Assembly: GCA_046330285.1 (NCBI GenBank)
Contig: JAXLSX010000007.1
Location: 1 to 64,000, forward strand
Direction: 5' to 3'
From: RHKX01 sp046330285
GTDB lineage: Bacteria > Actinomycetota > Thermoleophilia > Solirubrobacterales > 70-9
DNA: 64,000 nt
A program made the position numbers and the translations under genes. Under the pieces are notes generated by a model. That model ran no database searches and was not told where the DNA came from. It was given only the letters and a program-made list of their open reading frames with translations. Below, piece by piece: positions 1 to 7,521 of the stretch. Each line of letters opens with the position of its first letter. Within the stretch, counting starts at the first letter, position 1.

Positions 1-3
1 CCC

Positions 4-1059
4 TTGAGCAGCAGCACCGGAGAGAGGACCCCACTCGGCGACGTTCCCGTCTTCGACGGCGGGCTGACCGAGCTCGCCCCGGGTACGTGGGCGTGGCTCC
101 AGCCCAACGGCGGGCTCGGCGAGTCGAACGCCGGGCTGGTGGTCGGCGACGGGGCCGCGCTGGTGGTCGACACGCTCTGGGACGAGCGGCTGACCGCGAC
201 GATGCTCGAGGCGTTCGTGCCGGTCTGCGAGCGAGCGGGCGCACCGATCAGGAACCTCTTCAACACCCACGGCGACGGCGACCACTGGTACGGCAACGGC
301 CTGCTCGGCGCCGGCGTGGAGATGATCGCGACGAAGCCCGCCATCGCCCAGATGCGCGCCGAGCCCCCGTCGATGCTGACCCGGCTCGGGCCGGTCGGGA
401 CCCTCGCGGGCGTCGTCGGCCGGATCCCGCTGTTGCCCGCGGCCGATCGGCTTCGCGGCCTCGGCGGCTTCATGTCGATGCTCGGCGCCTACGAGTTCAG
501 CGGCATCGACCCGCGGGTTCCGGAGCACTCGTTCACCGACTCGAAGACGCTCGAGATCGGCGGCCGGAGCGTCGAGCTCACCTTCGTCGGTCCCGCCCAC
601 ACGACCGGCGACGCGATCGCCTGGGTGCCGGACGCCCGCGTCGTCTTCGCCGGAGACATCCTCTTCCACGACGTGATGCCGATCATGTGGGCCGGCCCCG
701 TCGGCAACTGGATCGCCGCGCTCGAGCGGATCGAGGCGCTCGAGCCCGCCGCGGTCGTCGGCGGCCACGGCCCGGTCGGGGGCGTCGCCGACTGCGTCGC
801 CCTCCGCGAGTACTGGACGTGGCTGCGCGAGCAGGTGCTCGCGGCGGGAACCGATTTCGACGCGCTCGACTTGACGGAGAAACTGATCGGCTCGTCCGAG
901 TTCGAGCCCTGGCGCGAGTGGCGCGGCGCCGAGCGAACGCTGGTCAACGTCGCCCGGATCGCGAAGACCGAGCGCGGCGGCGGCAGCGAGATCGGCACCG
1001 CCGAGCGGATGAAGCTGATCGGCTCGATGGGCGCGCTCGTCGAGCGCCTGCGGCGCTAG
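4..1059 (+). CDS. MBL-fold metallo-hydrolase
   Basis: A 351-residue metallo-beta-lactamase-fold protein, probably a cytoplasmic hydrolase of unknown substrate. The metal motif reads HGDGDH at residues 89-94, so the usual second His of HxHxDH is Asp (HxDxDH). Later ligands are visible as GPAHTTGD, FAGDILFHD and GGHGPVGG. The start is a TTG four bases into the window, so a start further upstream outside the window cannot be excluded. The stop codon shares the palindrome CTAG (1056-1059) with the stop of the convergent P450 gene. The fold is clear; the substrate is not. Confidence 0.85.
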   Translation: MSSSTGERTPLGDVPVFDGGLTELAPGTWAWLQPNGGLGESNAGLVVGDGAALVVDTLWDERLTATMLEAFVPVCERAGAPIRNLFNTHGDGDHWYGNGLLGAGVEMIATKPAIAQMRAEPPSMLTRLGPVGTLAGVVGRIPLLPAADRLRGLGGFMSMLGAYEFSGIDPRVPEHSFTDSKTLEIGGRSVELTFVGPAHTTGDAIAWVPDARVVFAGDILFHDVMPIMWAGPVGNWIAALERIEALEPAAVVGGHGPVGGVADCVALREYWTWLREQVLAAGTDFDALDLTEKLIGSSEFEPWREWRGAERTLVNVARIAKTERGGGSEIGTAERMKLIGSMGALVERLRR

Positions 1060-2390
1060 ACGGCGGCTGCGGCAGGGCGGCCGCTGCGAGCGGTCAAGAT
1101 CGCCTGCGCGCCCTCGCCAGGGACGACGGTGATGCTGCGGCGGCGGTGCGCCTCGAGGATGCCGTCGCTGCCGGCCCGCACCTCCATCCGCGAGAGCACG
1201 GCGCGGAGAACGATCCCCATCTCGAGCAGTGCGAAGCTGGCGCCGACGCAGCGGCGACGGCCGCCCCCGAACGGGATCCAGGTGTAGGTGCCGGGCTCGT
1301 TCTCGAGGAAGCGCTCGGGCCGGAAGGCGTAGGGGTCCGGGTAGATCTCGGGATCGTGATGGACGAGGTAGATGTTCGGGACGACGTGGCAGCCGGGGCC
1401 GAAGGTATGGCCGCCGATCTCGATCTCGCCGATCACCCGGCGGGGGCCGGCGATCGTCAGGACCGGCCGGCGACGCAGCGTCTCGCGGATCGTCGCCGTC
1501 ACGTATTCCTCGCCGTCGGAGTCGACGTCGGCGACCAGTCGCGAGAGGGCATCGGGATTGCGGACGAGCCGCTCGAACGCCCACGAGAGCTCGGTCGCGG
1601 TGGTCTCGTGACCGGCGACGAGCAGCGTCATCAGCTCGTCGCGGAGCTCCTCGTCCGACATCGGCGAGCCGTCCTCGTGGTGGGCCTGGAGCAGCATCGA
1701 GAGGACGTCGTCGCGGTCCTCGCTCCCGGCGCGACGCTCGTCGACGAGCGCCTGGATCTCGGCGTCGGTCTCGGCCTTGACCTCCTGGAAGTCCGCCAGC
1801 GCCGGGTGGAGGCGACCGAGGCGGTAGGCCTGCGGGATCAGGGCGATCGGGCTCATGCCGAACTTGAGCATCCGGCCGAGCAGGTGACGAAGGCGCTCGA
1901 GGCGCTCGCCCTGGTCCAGGCCGAAGACCGCGCGCAGGATCACCTCCATGGTCAGTCCCTGCATGTAGGGATGAAGTGGGACCGGTGCACCCGTGGTCCA
2001 ACCCTCGACCTCGGCCCCCGCGACCTCCGTGACGAGGCCGCTCAGAGCCTCCATCTTCTCGCCGTGGAAGGCCGGGAGCATCAGCTTGCGCTGGGTCATG
2101 TGCCGCTCCTCGTCGAGCAGCAGGATCGAGTTCGGCCCGACGACCGGCAGCAGGATCGCCGCGCCCTCGCCCGGGTGCAGGACCTCCGGCGGGGCGGTGA
2201 AGATCGCCTTGACGTCCTCGGGCCGGGACATCATCACGAACGGGTCGATGCCCAACAGCCGCAGCGTGAAGGTCTTGCCGTACTTCGCGCGGCAGCGCTC
2301 GAGGTAGGGAATCGGCCGCTTCTGCCAGCCGAGCGACTGCCAGGCGCGCGGCGCCCGCGGGCCCTCCGGCAGATTCAACCCCGCTCCCAT
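1056..2390 (-). CDS. cytochrome P450
   Basis: A 444-residue haem monooxygenase with no N-terminal membrane anchor, so a soluble bacterial P450 needing separate ferredoxin and reductase partners. Visible landmarks are the I-helix AGHETT (His261), the K-helix ETLRR, and the haem loop FGGGRRRCVG with the axial Cys at 381. The overall style resembles the mycobacterial CYP135/CYP138 group, from memory of those proteins. No ferredoxin lies beside it. The start ATG has no Shine-Dalgarno, but TACCCT lies 7 nt upstream (2398-2403), suggesting a leaderless transcript. Substrate unknown. Confidence 0.93.
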   Translation of the reverse strand: MGAGLNLPEGPRAPRAWQSLGWQKRPIPYLERCRAKYGKTFTLRLLGIDPFVMMSRPEDVKAIFTAPPEVLHPGEGAAILLPVVGPNSILLLDEERHMTQRKLMLPAFHGEKMEALSGLVTEVAGAEVEGWTTGAPVPLHPYMQGLTMEVILRAVFGLDQGERLERLRHLLGRMLKFGMSPIALIPQAYRLGRLHPALADFQEVKAETDAEIQALVDERRAGSEDRDDVLSMLLQAHHEDGSPMSDEELRDELMTLLVAGHETTATELSWAFERLVRNPDALSRLVADVDSDGEEYVTATIRETLRRRPVLTIAGPRRVIGEIEIGGHTFGPGCHVVPNIYLVHHDPEIYPDPYAFRPERFLENEPGTYTWIPFGGGRRRCVGASFALLEMGIVLRAVLSRMEVRAGSDGILEAHRRRSITVVPGEGAQAILTARSGRPAAAAV

Positions 2391-2397
2391 GGGCTTC

Positions 2398-2403
2398 AGG
2401 GTA
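2398..2403 (-). promoter_or_regulatory. -10 box for leaderless P450 mRNA
   Basis: TACCCT on the minus strand ends 7 nt before the P450 ATG, matching TANNNT. No ribosome-binding site lies between. The same geometry recurs at several other starts in this window. Confidence 0.45.
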
Positions 2404-2408
2404 GCCGG

Positions 2409-2426
2409 ACTGGCTGCCCAGCCAGT
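2409..2426 (-). terminator. hairpin after the secreted-protein gene
   Basis: Perfect 7-bp inverted repeat ACTGGCT / AGCCAGT with loop GCCC, 41 bases past the stop of the secreted-protein gene and before the P450 promoter. There is no U-tract, so this is a candidate terminator only. Confidence 0.35.
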
Positions 2427-2466
2427 GCGACCTCGTCACACTGGCCGGGCGCCGGCCGCGGCTCGC

Positions 2467-3303
2467 CTACCGGCGGACCCGCGTGAACGTGAACTTCGCG
2501 TCCATCCGCGTCTTGCCGGTCGTCTTCGGCGGTCCGCCCCATGTCTGGGTGTCGTTCGGGTAGGTGACGGAGCGACCGAGCTCGATCGTCGTCCGCTTCC
2601 GCTTTGGGTCGAGCAGCTTCCGCACCGAGATCCCGGCTCCGGCGGGGATGACCGCCCCAGCCCACTCACCCTGCGTCTCGGTCAGGGTCATGTCGGCGTT
2701 GTACTGCCCGCTCTCGTCGCAGGCGGCCGGCAGCGAGTGGTAGCTGTCGCTCGTCGTCCAGTAGGGATCCGCCGCGAAGAAGAGGTGATCGCCCTTGCCG
2801 GTGTTCGGCAATCCGGTCGGGTAGGAGGGGTTCTCGACTTCGCCGATCTCCTTGCCGAGGTACGCCTCGAGCTCCCCGTCCATCGAGCAGGTCGCCGTCC
2901 CGATCTCGTCCGGGGGCGGACCGTCGCCGCCGAACGGGCCGCTCCCGGGCGGGCAGTCCGACATCTGGCTGTAGAGGATCCGGTAGTTACGCTCGAGCTC
3001 GGCATCGGCGCGGATGTTGAGGCCCTCGCCCTTCGCGAAGACGAACTTTACCCCGCCCTCGACGGGCTTCAGCGTGACCTTCGGCTTACCGACGCTGTGG
3101 AAGTCGATGTACTGGCGGCCGTCGCCGAACTCGGGCCAGTCGCAGGACGGCGCGACCTGCTTGACGTACTTCCAGGTGCTCAGCTGCTCGCCCGTCACCT
3201 TCATCGTGAACTTGCCGGGCTTCAGCTTCGGCGCGGCTGCGGCCGGGCCGGCGGCCGCCAGCGCGACCGCGAGCGCCACGGCGCAGATCGAGGACTTCTT
3301 CAT
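2467..3303 (-). CDS. secreted protein of unknown function
   Basis: A 278-residue protein with a clear Sec signal peptide (MKKSS then a hydrophobic stretch ending near AAAA, residues 1-23). The mature part is beta-rich and polar, with several Cys residues in the middle (SCDWPEF, SDCPPG, TCSMDG, ACDESG) that could form disulfides. No family was recognised. An AAGGGAAG ribosome site precedes the ATG, and a hairpin lies just upstream of that. It is the last of a run of minus-strand genes encoding secreted or exported-type proteins. Confidence 0.8.
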   Translation of the reverse strand: MKKSSICAVALAVALAAAGPAAAAPKLKPGKFTMKVTGEQLSTWKYVKQVAPSCDWPEFGDGRQYIDFHSVGKPKVTLKPVEGGVKFVFAKGEGLNIRADAELERNYRILYSQMSDCPPGSGPFGGDGPPPDEIGTATCSMDGELEAYLGKEIGEVENPSYPTGLPNTGKGDHLFFAADPYWTTSDSYHSLPAACDESGQYNADMTLTETQGEWAGAVIPAGAGISVRKLLDPKRKRTTIELGRSVTYPNDTQTWGGPPKTTGKTRMDAKFTFTRVRR

Positions 3304-3314
3304 CGGCTTCCCTT

Positions 3315-3333
3315 CGGAGTCGGATTGACTCCG
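3315..3333 (-). repeat. hairpin upstream of secreted-protein start
   Basis: Inverted repeat CGGAGTC / GACTCCG with a 5-nt loop, immediately upstream of the ribosome site of the gene starting at 3303. It could end transcription from the upstream gene or affect translation. No further evidence. Confidence 0.3.
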
Positions 3334-3402
3334 TCACCCTCGCCGCGCGGTCCGGCGACGGCATCGGGGAGGTCCCCAACGACGTGCGGCCGCAGCGGAT
3401 CG

Positions 3403-4131
3403 TCAGTTGCCGCCGCCCCCGCAACCGCCGCCCCCGCCGCACCCGGATCCGCCGCCACACCCGGATCCGCCGCCACACCCGACGCCGCCACCACCCATGC
3501 TTCCGAGAAAGAGCGCGGCATCGACCCCTGCACCCCCACGACCGAGCGATCCGCGCCCGCCGAGCCGGTAGTCGTTCTCTCGCACGCGTGAGAGTTGCTT
3601 CTCGCTGACACCCCAAGGCTCCCGAACGCCGAGGAGGGAGTCGACGCTCCAAATCGGAGACTTCTCGCCCGCTCTGCCGGCCTTCGACTCGTCCCAGGCT
3701 CGCAGCGTGTTGGCCAGCATCGACGGAATCAGGAACGGATCCTGGACCACGGCGGGCTTGCCGGCCGGGAAGTGCTGGAGGTAATAGCCGAAGACTGCGC
3801 GGCAGAACGCGATGTACTCGGACGTATCGAGGATCAACTCGTGCCAAGCCGAATCGACGAGTTTCGACGGCATCCCCAGAGCGCGGTTCTTTCGCCAGGC
3901 GCAGCAGACGAACCAATCCTTCAAGCCGCGCTCGACGAACTGCCGCCCTTCATCGGTGCCCGCCTCAGGGTGCTCGTCGACGACCTTCGTCCAGATATAG
4001 GCGGGAAGGGTCCATTCATTGATCACGCGCTCTGCGCGGCGCGCATAAAGACGGCGCGGCCCGAGGAGCGCGAAGCTCGCGGGCCCGAGCAATGTTGCCG
4101 TGTCCCTCACGGCCCGATCATCGGAAGCCAA
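3403..4131 (-). CDS. GRDP-like protein with Gly/Cys-rich tail
   Basis: A 242-residue protein. The central segment VDSAWHELILDTSEY followed by FCRAVFGYYLQHFP matches the pattern of the glycine-rich domain-containing protein-like family (PF07173 type: a D-x-x-WH core, then FC and a G-x-x-x-x-x-P motif). The last ~35 residues are almost only Gly and Cys with a repeating GCGGGS unit, encoded in part by two exact 18-bp DNA repeats (3445-3480). There is no signal peptide. Function is unknown; a Cys-rich tail could bind metal or be an oxidised structural tail. Family assignment is from motif memory only. Confidence 0.7.
   Translation of the reverse strand: MASDDRAVRDTATLLGPASFALLGPRRLYARRAERVINEWTLPAYIWTKVVDEHPEAGTDEGRQFVERGLKDWFVCCAWRKNRALGMPSKLVDSAWHELILDTSEYIAFCRAVFGYYLQHFPAGKPAVVQDPFLIPSMLANTLRAWDESKAGRAGEKSPIWSVDSLLGVREPWGVSEKQLSRVRENDYRLGGRGSLGRGGAGVDAALFLGSMGGGGVGCGGGSGCGGGSGCGGGGGCGGGGN
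3445..3480. repeat. two tandem 18-bp repeats
   Basis: Two exact copies of an 18-bp unit (GGATCCGCCGCCACACCC on the plus strand, 3445-3462 and 3463-3480) inside the 3' end of the Gly/Cys-rich gene. Each encodes one GCGGGS block. This is a slippage-prone minisatellite. Confidence 0.85.
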
Positions 4132-4160
4132 CGCGGATAACTGAAGCAGCCACGCGCGGC

Positions 4161-4709
4161 CTAGTTCGGGATGACTTCCTCGCAGTCGTTGCCGACCTTG
4201 TCCTTCGACGTGGCGAAGGCGACGTCGTTCCCGGGCCCGCAGCTGAGCCGGTCCTTCTCGTTGTCGCCGAAGCCGGAGGCGTCGAGCTGATCGTCGCCGG
4301 GGCCGCCTGAGAGCACGTCCTTGCCCTTTTCGCCGTAGAGGTCGTCGTTACCGTCGCCGCCCTCGATCGTGTCGTCGCCGGGGCCGCCGAAGAGACCGCC
4401 GATCAGGTACTGATCGTCGTCGTCCCCTCCGGAGATCTTGTCGTCGCCCGGGCCGCCCTCGACGTAGTCGTTGCCGGCCCCGCCCTCGACGACGTCGTTC
4501 CACTTCTTCGCGTAGCTCGAGTCGTTGCCGCCCTTGGCGTTGATCCCGTCCGCCTTCGACGACCCGGTGATCTGATCGTCGAACTGCGTGCCGTTGCATT
4601 GCTTGCCGCCGCCGGCGCAGTTGACGTCCTGCGCGATCGCAACGGCCGCCCAGACCAGGGCCGCAGCCCCGAGTGCGCCCACCGCCGCCAGGATCCTGGT
4701 CCTCGTCAT
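4161..4709 (-). CDS. secreted RTX-like calcium-binding protein
   Basis: A 182-residue protein with a signal peptide (MTRTRI, then a hydrophobic stretch to about AIAQ). The mature part is built of degenerate GGxGxDxxx nonapeptides such as GGAGNDYVE, GGPGDDKIS, GGPGDDTIE and GGPGDDQLD, the calcium-binding beta-roll signature. It ends with a CGPGND segment and a second Cys (DCEEV), a common closing block of short actinobacterial RTX-like proteins. Too short for a toxin: no catalytic or acylation domain is present. It likely binds Ca2+ outside the membrane. Confidence 0.85.
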   Translation of the reverse strand: MTRTRILAAVGALGAAALVWAAVAIAQDVNCAGGGKQCNGTQFDDQITGSSKADGINAKGGNDSSYAKKWNDVVEGGAGNDYVEGGPGDDKISGGDDDDQYLIGGLFGGPGDDTIEGGDGNDDLYGEKGKDVLSGGPGDDQLDASGFGDNEKDRLSCGPGNDVAFATSKDKVGNDCEEVIPN

Positions 4710-4731
4710 TCGATCTCCCCCTTGTCTCGGT

Positions 4732-5121
4732 TCAGCCCTGGTAGGGATCGCGCTCGATCAGCTCGATCCGGTAGTCGTCGGGATCGCGGACGAAGCAGAG
4801 CCGGGAGCCGCCCTCGCGGACCGTGTAGGGCGGGCGCTCGGGCTCGATGCCGAGCTCGGCGAGGCGGCCGAGCGTGCCGTCCATGTCCTCGACGGTGATC
4901 GCGATGTGGCCGTAACCGGTCCCGATCTCGTAGGGCTCGGTGACGTCGTGGTTGTGCGTCAGCTCGAGCCGGGCGCCGTCGCCGGGCAGGCCCATGAAGA
5001 TGTTCGTCGCGTCGTCCCCGATCGGCATCCGGTGGAGGACCTCGAAGCCGAGCTTCTCGTAGAAGTCGACGGAGGCCTCCGGATCGAGGATCCGGTAGCA
5101 GGTGTGGATCAGCTCGCTCAT
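4732..5121 (-). CDS. gloA: glyoxalase I-like VOC protein
   Basis: A 129-residue single-module protein of the vicinal oxygen chelate superfamily, closest in layout to lactoylglutathione lyase (GloA). Candidate metal ligands are His6 in LIHTCYR, Glu in LELTHN, His in GYGHIAI and Glu in YRIELIER, matching the H-E-H-E set of Ni/Co-type glyoxalase I. The length is right for a bacterial GloA. Actinobacteria often lack glutathione, so the real thiol cofactor may differ. A TAGGCT box 6 nt before the ATG suggests leaderless expression. Confidence 0.82.
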   Translation of the reverse strand: MSELIHTCYRILDPEASVDFYEKLGFEVLHRMPIGDDATNIFMGLPGDGARLELTHNHDVTEPYEIGTGYGHIAITVEDMDGTLGRLAELGIEPERPPYTVREGGSRLCFVRDPDDYRIELIERDPYQG

Positions 5122-5127
5122 GCGGCG

Positions 5128-5133
5128 AGCCTA
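5128..5133 (-). promoter_or_regulatory. -10 box for leaderless glyoxalase mRNA
   Basis: TAGGCT on the minus strand, 6 nt before the glyoxalase ATG, within the 16-bp gap between the two genes. No Shine-Dalgarno is present. Confidence 0.5.
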
Positions 5134-5137
5134 GCGC

Positions 5138-6400
5138 TTAGAAGCCTGCGGGATGAGTGGCCGTGAAGCTCTGGGACTGTTCCCAGGAGCTCGAGTAGTC
5201 GGCCCAGCTCGGGCCGTCGCCGCCGGAGTCCGAGGTGTCCCAGCGGAGGCCGGCGATGACCGCGTAGGCGTGGCCGGAGTTGGCGTAGACGGTGATCCAA
5301 TTGCCGACGCCCGATTCGCCCCAGCTCATGAAGCCGGTCGAGTCGAGCGGGCTGTCGAGGAAGCCGCCGCCGTGCAGGGCGTAGCTGACCGCGCCCGAGC
5401 AGTCGTAGCCGGATGCCTCGAAGCTGCCGTGGCCGCCGCCCCAGACGTACGGCTTGTCGCGGATCGCGTTCGCGGCGGCGATGACGTCCTTGACCTGCTG
5501 CGGCGCGTCGGCGGGAGCGGTCGCGCTGCCGTCGGCGTTGAGCACGGCGGTGCTGCCGCTCGGAGCGGGGACGCTCGGCGCCGGTGCGGCGACGGCCGGG
5601 TCGGCCGCCTCAGCCGCGGCGGCGGCCTGGCGACGCTGCGCGCTGGCGATCCCCGACTCGAGGTCGCCCTCGCGGGAGGTCAGCTGCTGAAGGGTCTGGC
5701 GGCGCGCGGCGCGGGCGGCGTAGAGCTGCTGCTCCTGCGACTCGAGCGCGGCGCGCTGGTCGGCGAGCTCCTGGTGGCGCGCGGCGAGATCGTCACGAGC
5801 GGCGGCGATCCGCTGCTTCGTGTCGGCGAGACGCTGGACGGTGGTCTCAACCTCGTCGCGGAGATCCTTGACCCGGGAGACCGTGTCCTCCTGGTACTGG
5901 TGGACGCGGTCGAGGTAGGTGGCGTCGACCGAGGCGTCCTCCCAGTTGGAGGACTCGATCAGGAGCTTGATCATGTCCGGGTCGTCGGACTTGTAGACGC
6001 CGACGAGGATCTTGCCGAGCTCGTCGACCGCGGCCTCGAGGTGCTTACGGACCCGGGCGAGGTGCTCGCGGCCGGCGTCGAGATCGTCCTCGGCGGCGGA
6101 GAGCTCCTCCTCCTTGGCCTGGAGCTCGGCGGCGGCGGCCTCCTCGGCCTGACGCGCCTCGGAGACCTGGCCGATCAGCGCGTTGATCTCCTGGTTGCTC
6201 TCGTCGAGCTGCTGGGAGATCGCGGTCTGCTGGTCGCGGACGTCGGAGAGGGCCGCCTGCTTCTGGGCGATCGTCGCGTCGGCGGGCGCCGGGCGCAGCA
6301 TCACGACCGCCGTGCAGACGGCGATCAGGAGGAGCGCGGCGGCCGCGATCAGGCGGGCGGAAGGGGTCCCTGCCCTGTTGTCGAAGAAGTTCGGTCGCAT
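5138..6400 (-). CDS. NlpC/P60 peptidoglycan hydrolase with coiled coil
   Basis: About 420 residues. An N-terminal membrane segment or uncleaved signal (residues ~15-38) is followed by a long Glu/Ala/Gln-rich coiled coil (~40-260), a Pro/Ala linker and a C-terminal NlpC/P60 domain. The catalytic Cys lies in GYDCSGAVSYAL and the His in NSGHAYAVI, as in RipA-type endopeptidases that cut peptidoglycan peptides at septation. The third polar residue of the triad is not obvious. The ATG at 6400 was chosen; a TTG immediately before it (6403) is equally possible. No ribosome site is seen. Confidence 0.88.
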   Translation of the reverse strand: MRPNFFDNRAGTPSARLIAAAALLLIAVCTAVVMLRPAPADATIAQKQAALSDVRDQQTAISQQLDESNQEINALIGQVSEARQAEEAAAAELQAKEEELSAAEDDLDAGREHLARVRKHLEAAVDELGKILVGVYKSDDPDMIKLLIESSNWEDASVDATYLDRVHQYQEDTVSRVKDLRDEVETTVQRLADTKQRIAAARDDLAARHQELADQRAALESQEQQLYAARAARRQTLQQLTSREGDLESGIASAQRRQAAAAAEAADPAVAAPAPSVPAPSGSTAVLNADGSATAPADAPQQVKDVIAAANAIRDKPYVWGGGHGSFEASGYDCSGAVSYALHGGGFLDSPLDSTGFMSWGESGVGNWITVYANSGHAYAVIAGLRWDTSDSGGDGPSWADYSSSWEQSQSFTATHPAGF

Positions 6401-6458
6401 CAAAGTCGGCGAGGGAGCCGGAACCCCACTCGCGAGGCGGCACAGTAGAGGCCCTCAG

Positions 6459-6601
6459 CCGTTTGCAAGCGGTCGCTAACAGACCTGCAACGGATCTTGC
6501 GAGCGTCCCAGAGCCGCGTTCGTGGCTCGTTTGCAGGGTTTTTGTCACCGAGGCGGCGACAGTGAGCGTTCCGTGAGCGCGCTCAGGACTCGCTTGCAGG
6601 G
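6459..6601. repeat. repeated TTGCA motifs upstream of NlpC gene
   Basis: This 207-bp gap has no gene. It holds CCGTTTGCAAGCGG (6459-6472), CTCGTTTGCAGGG (6526-6538) and CTCGCTTGCAGGG (6589-6601), plus a weaker CCTGCAACGG at 6484. Units lie 60-70 bp apart in the same orientation. They may be regulator sites for the cell-wall hydrolase. No known riboswitch was recognised here. Confidence 0.35.
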
Positions 6602-6610
6602 ATCGGTCGG

Positions 6611-7519
6611 TCAGCCGCGGACGGCGATCTCGCCACCGAGGTGAAGCTCCGGATCCGCACCGGAGCCGCGCACCGCGAACTCCGTCCCTCCGCCCCGCTC
6701 CGCCGCCGCGAACCGGACCCGGCCGGGCAGCGGGATCGGGCGCCGGAACGAGACGCTCGCGGCGAAGGAGTCCGGGAGCCTGCCCTCGAGCTGCGCGAGG
6801 CAGCGGGCCATCGTCCACATCCCGTGGGCGATCGGCCGCGGGAACCCGAAGGCGCGAGCGGTGAGCGGGTGGAGGTGGATCGGGTTGCGGTCGCCGGAGA
6901 CGGCGGCGTAGCGGCGGCCGAGGTCACCCGGCAGTCGCCATTCGGCCGACGCCGGAACCTCGTCGCCCGCGCCTTCCGGTCCATCGCCGCGCGGCGCATC
7001 GGGATCCCCGCCGCCGCGGTGGAGGATGGTTCCGCGCTCCTCCCAGACGACCGTGCCGGCGGAGCTCGCCGCGATGACGAGGGAGAACGCCGTCCCCTTC
7101 GGATGCGGGCGCAGGTCGACGGCTCGCACTTCGAAGTCGAGGCGCTCGCCGATCGCGATCGGCCGAAGCTGGGTGATCTCGTCGTCGAGGTGGACGAGGC
7201 CGAGCAGCGGGAACGGGAACGAGCCCGAGCTCATCAGCGCCATCTGCAACGGGAAGGAGAGGACGTGCGGCCAGGTAGCGGGCATCTCGTTGCGAAGGGT
7301 CAGTTCGCAGGCGCGGCAGTAGGCGGCGAGCGCATCCGGGTCGGTGCCGACGGCAGCGGTCCCGAGGCCTTCTGCCGGCAGGTCGCCGCCGCGGGGACCG
7401 CCCGGAATCAGGGGCAGGCGGCCGATCAGTCCCGCGCCGGGGACGGCGCCGAGTCCGGCGCGTGCGTAGAGCGGCGCGAGCGACGGCATGCCGTCGAGCG
7501 TGCGGACCCCGCCGGCCAC
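6611..7519 (-). CDS. MaoC-family (R)-hydratase, HtdX-like
   Basis: A 302-residue double-hotdog hydratase, likely acting on 3-hydroxyacyl/enoyl thioesters. The hydratase-2 motif is in the C-terminal half: YAAVSGDRNPIHLH followed by AFGFPRPIAHGMW. The N-terminal half is a degenerate hotdog. The GTG start at 7519, 2 nt after the upstream stop, was preferred over the ATG at 7489 because residues such as RTLDGMPSLAPLY fit the family N-terminus. It is last in a five-gene lipid operon; Mycobacterium tuberculosis has the same neighbours (htdX next to fabG4). Confidence 0.87.
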   Translation of the reverse strand: MAGGVRTLDGMPSLAPLYARAGLGAVPGAGLIGRLPLIPGGPRGGDLPAEGLGTAAVGTDPDALAAYCRACELTLRNEMPATWPHVLSFPLQMALMSSGSFPFPLLGLVHLDDEITQLRPIAIGERLDFEVRAVDLRPHPKGTAFSLVIAASSAGTVVWEERGTILHRGGGDPDAPRGDGPEGAGDEVPASAEWRLPGDLGRRYAAVSGDRNPIHLHPLTARAFGFPRPIAHGMWTMARCLAQLEGRLPDSFAASVSFRRPIPLPGRVRFAAAERGGGTEFAVRGSGADPELHLGGEIAVRG

Positions 7520-7521
7520 GG

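Noticed and set aside
3445..3480. CRISPR-like repeats
   Set aside because: Two directly adjoining 18-bp units inside a coding region, with no spacers.
4161..4709. RTX toxin
   Set aside because: Only nonapeptide repeats are present; no toxin, lipase or protease domain and no type I secretion genes nearby.
6401..6610. Possible cyclic-di-AMP (ydaO-type) riboswitch ahead of the NlpC gene
   Set aside because: The gene type fits, but the conserved riboswitch blocks could not be matched in order on the coding strand.
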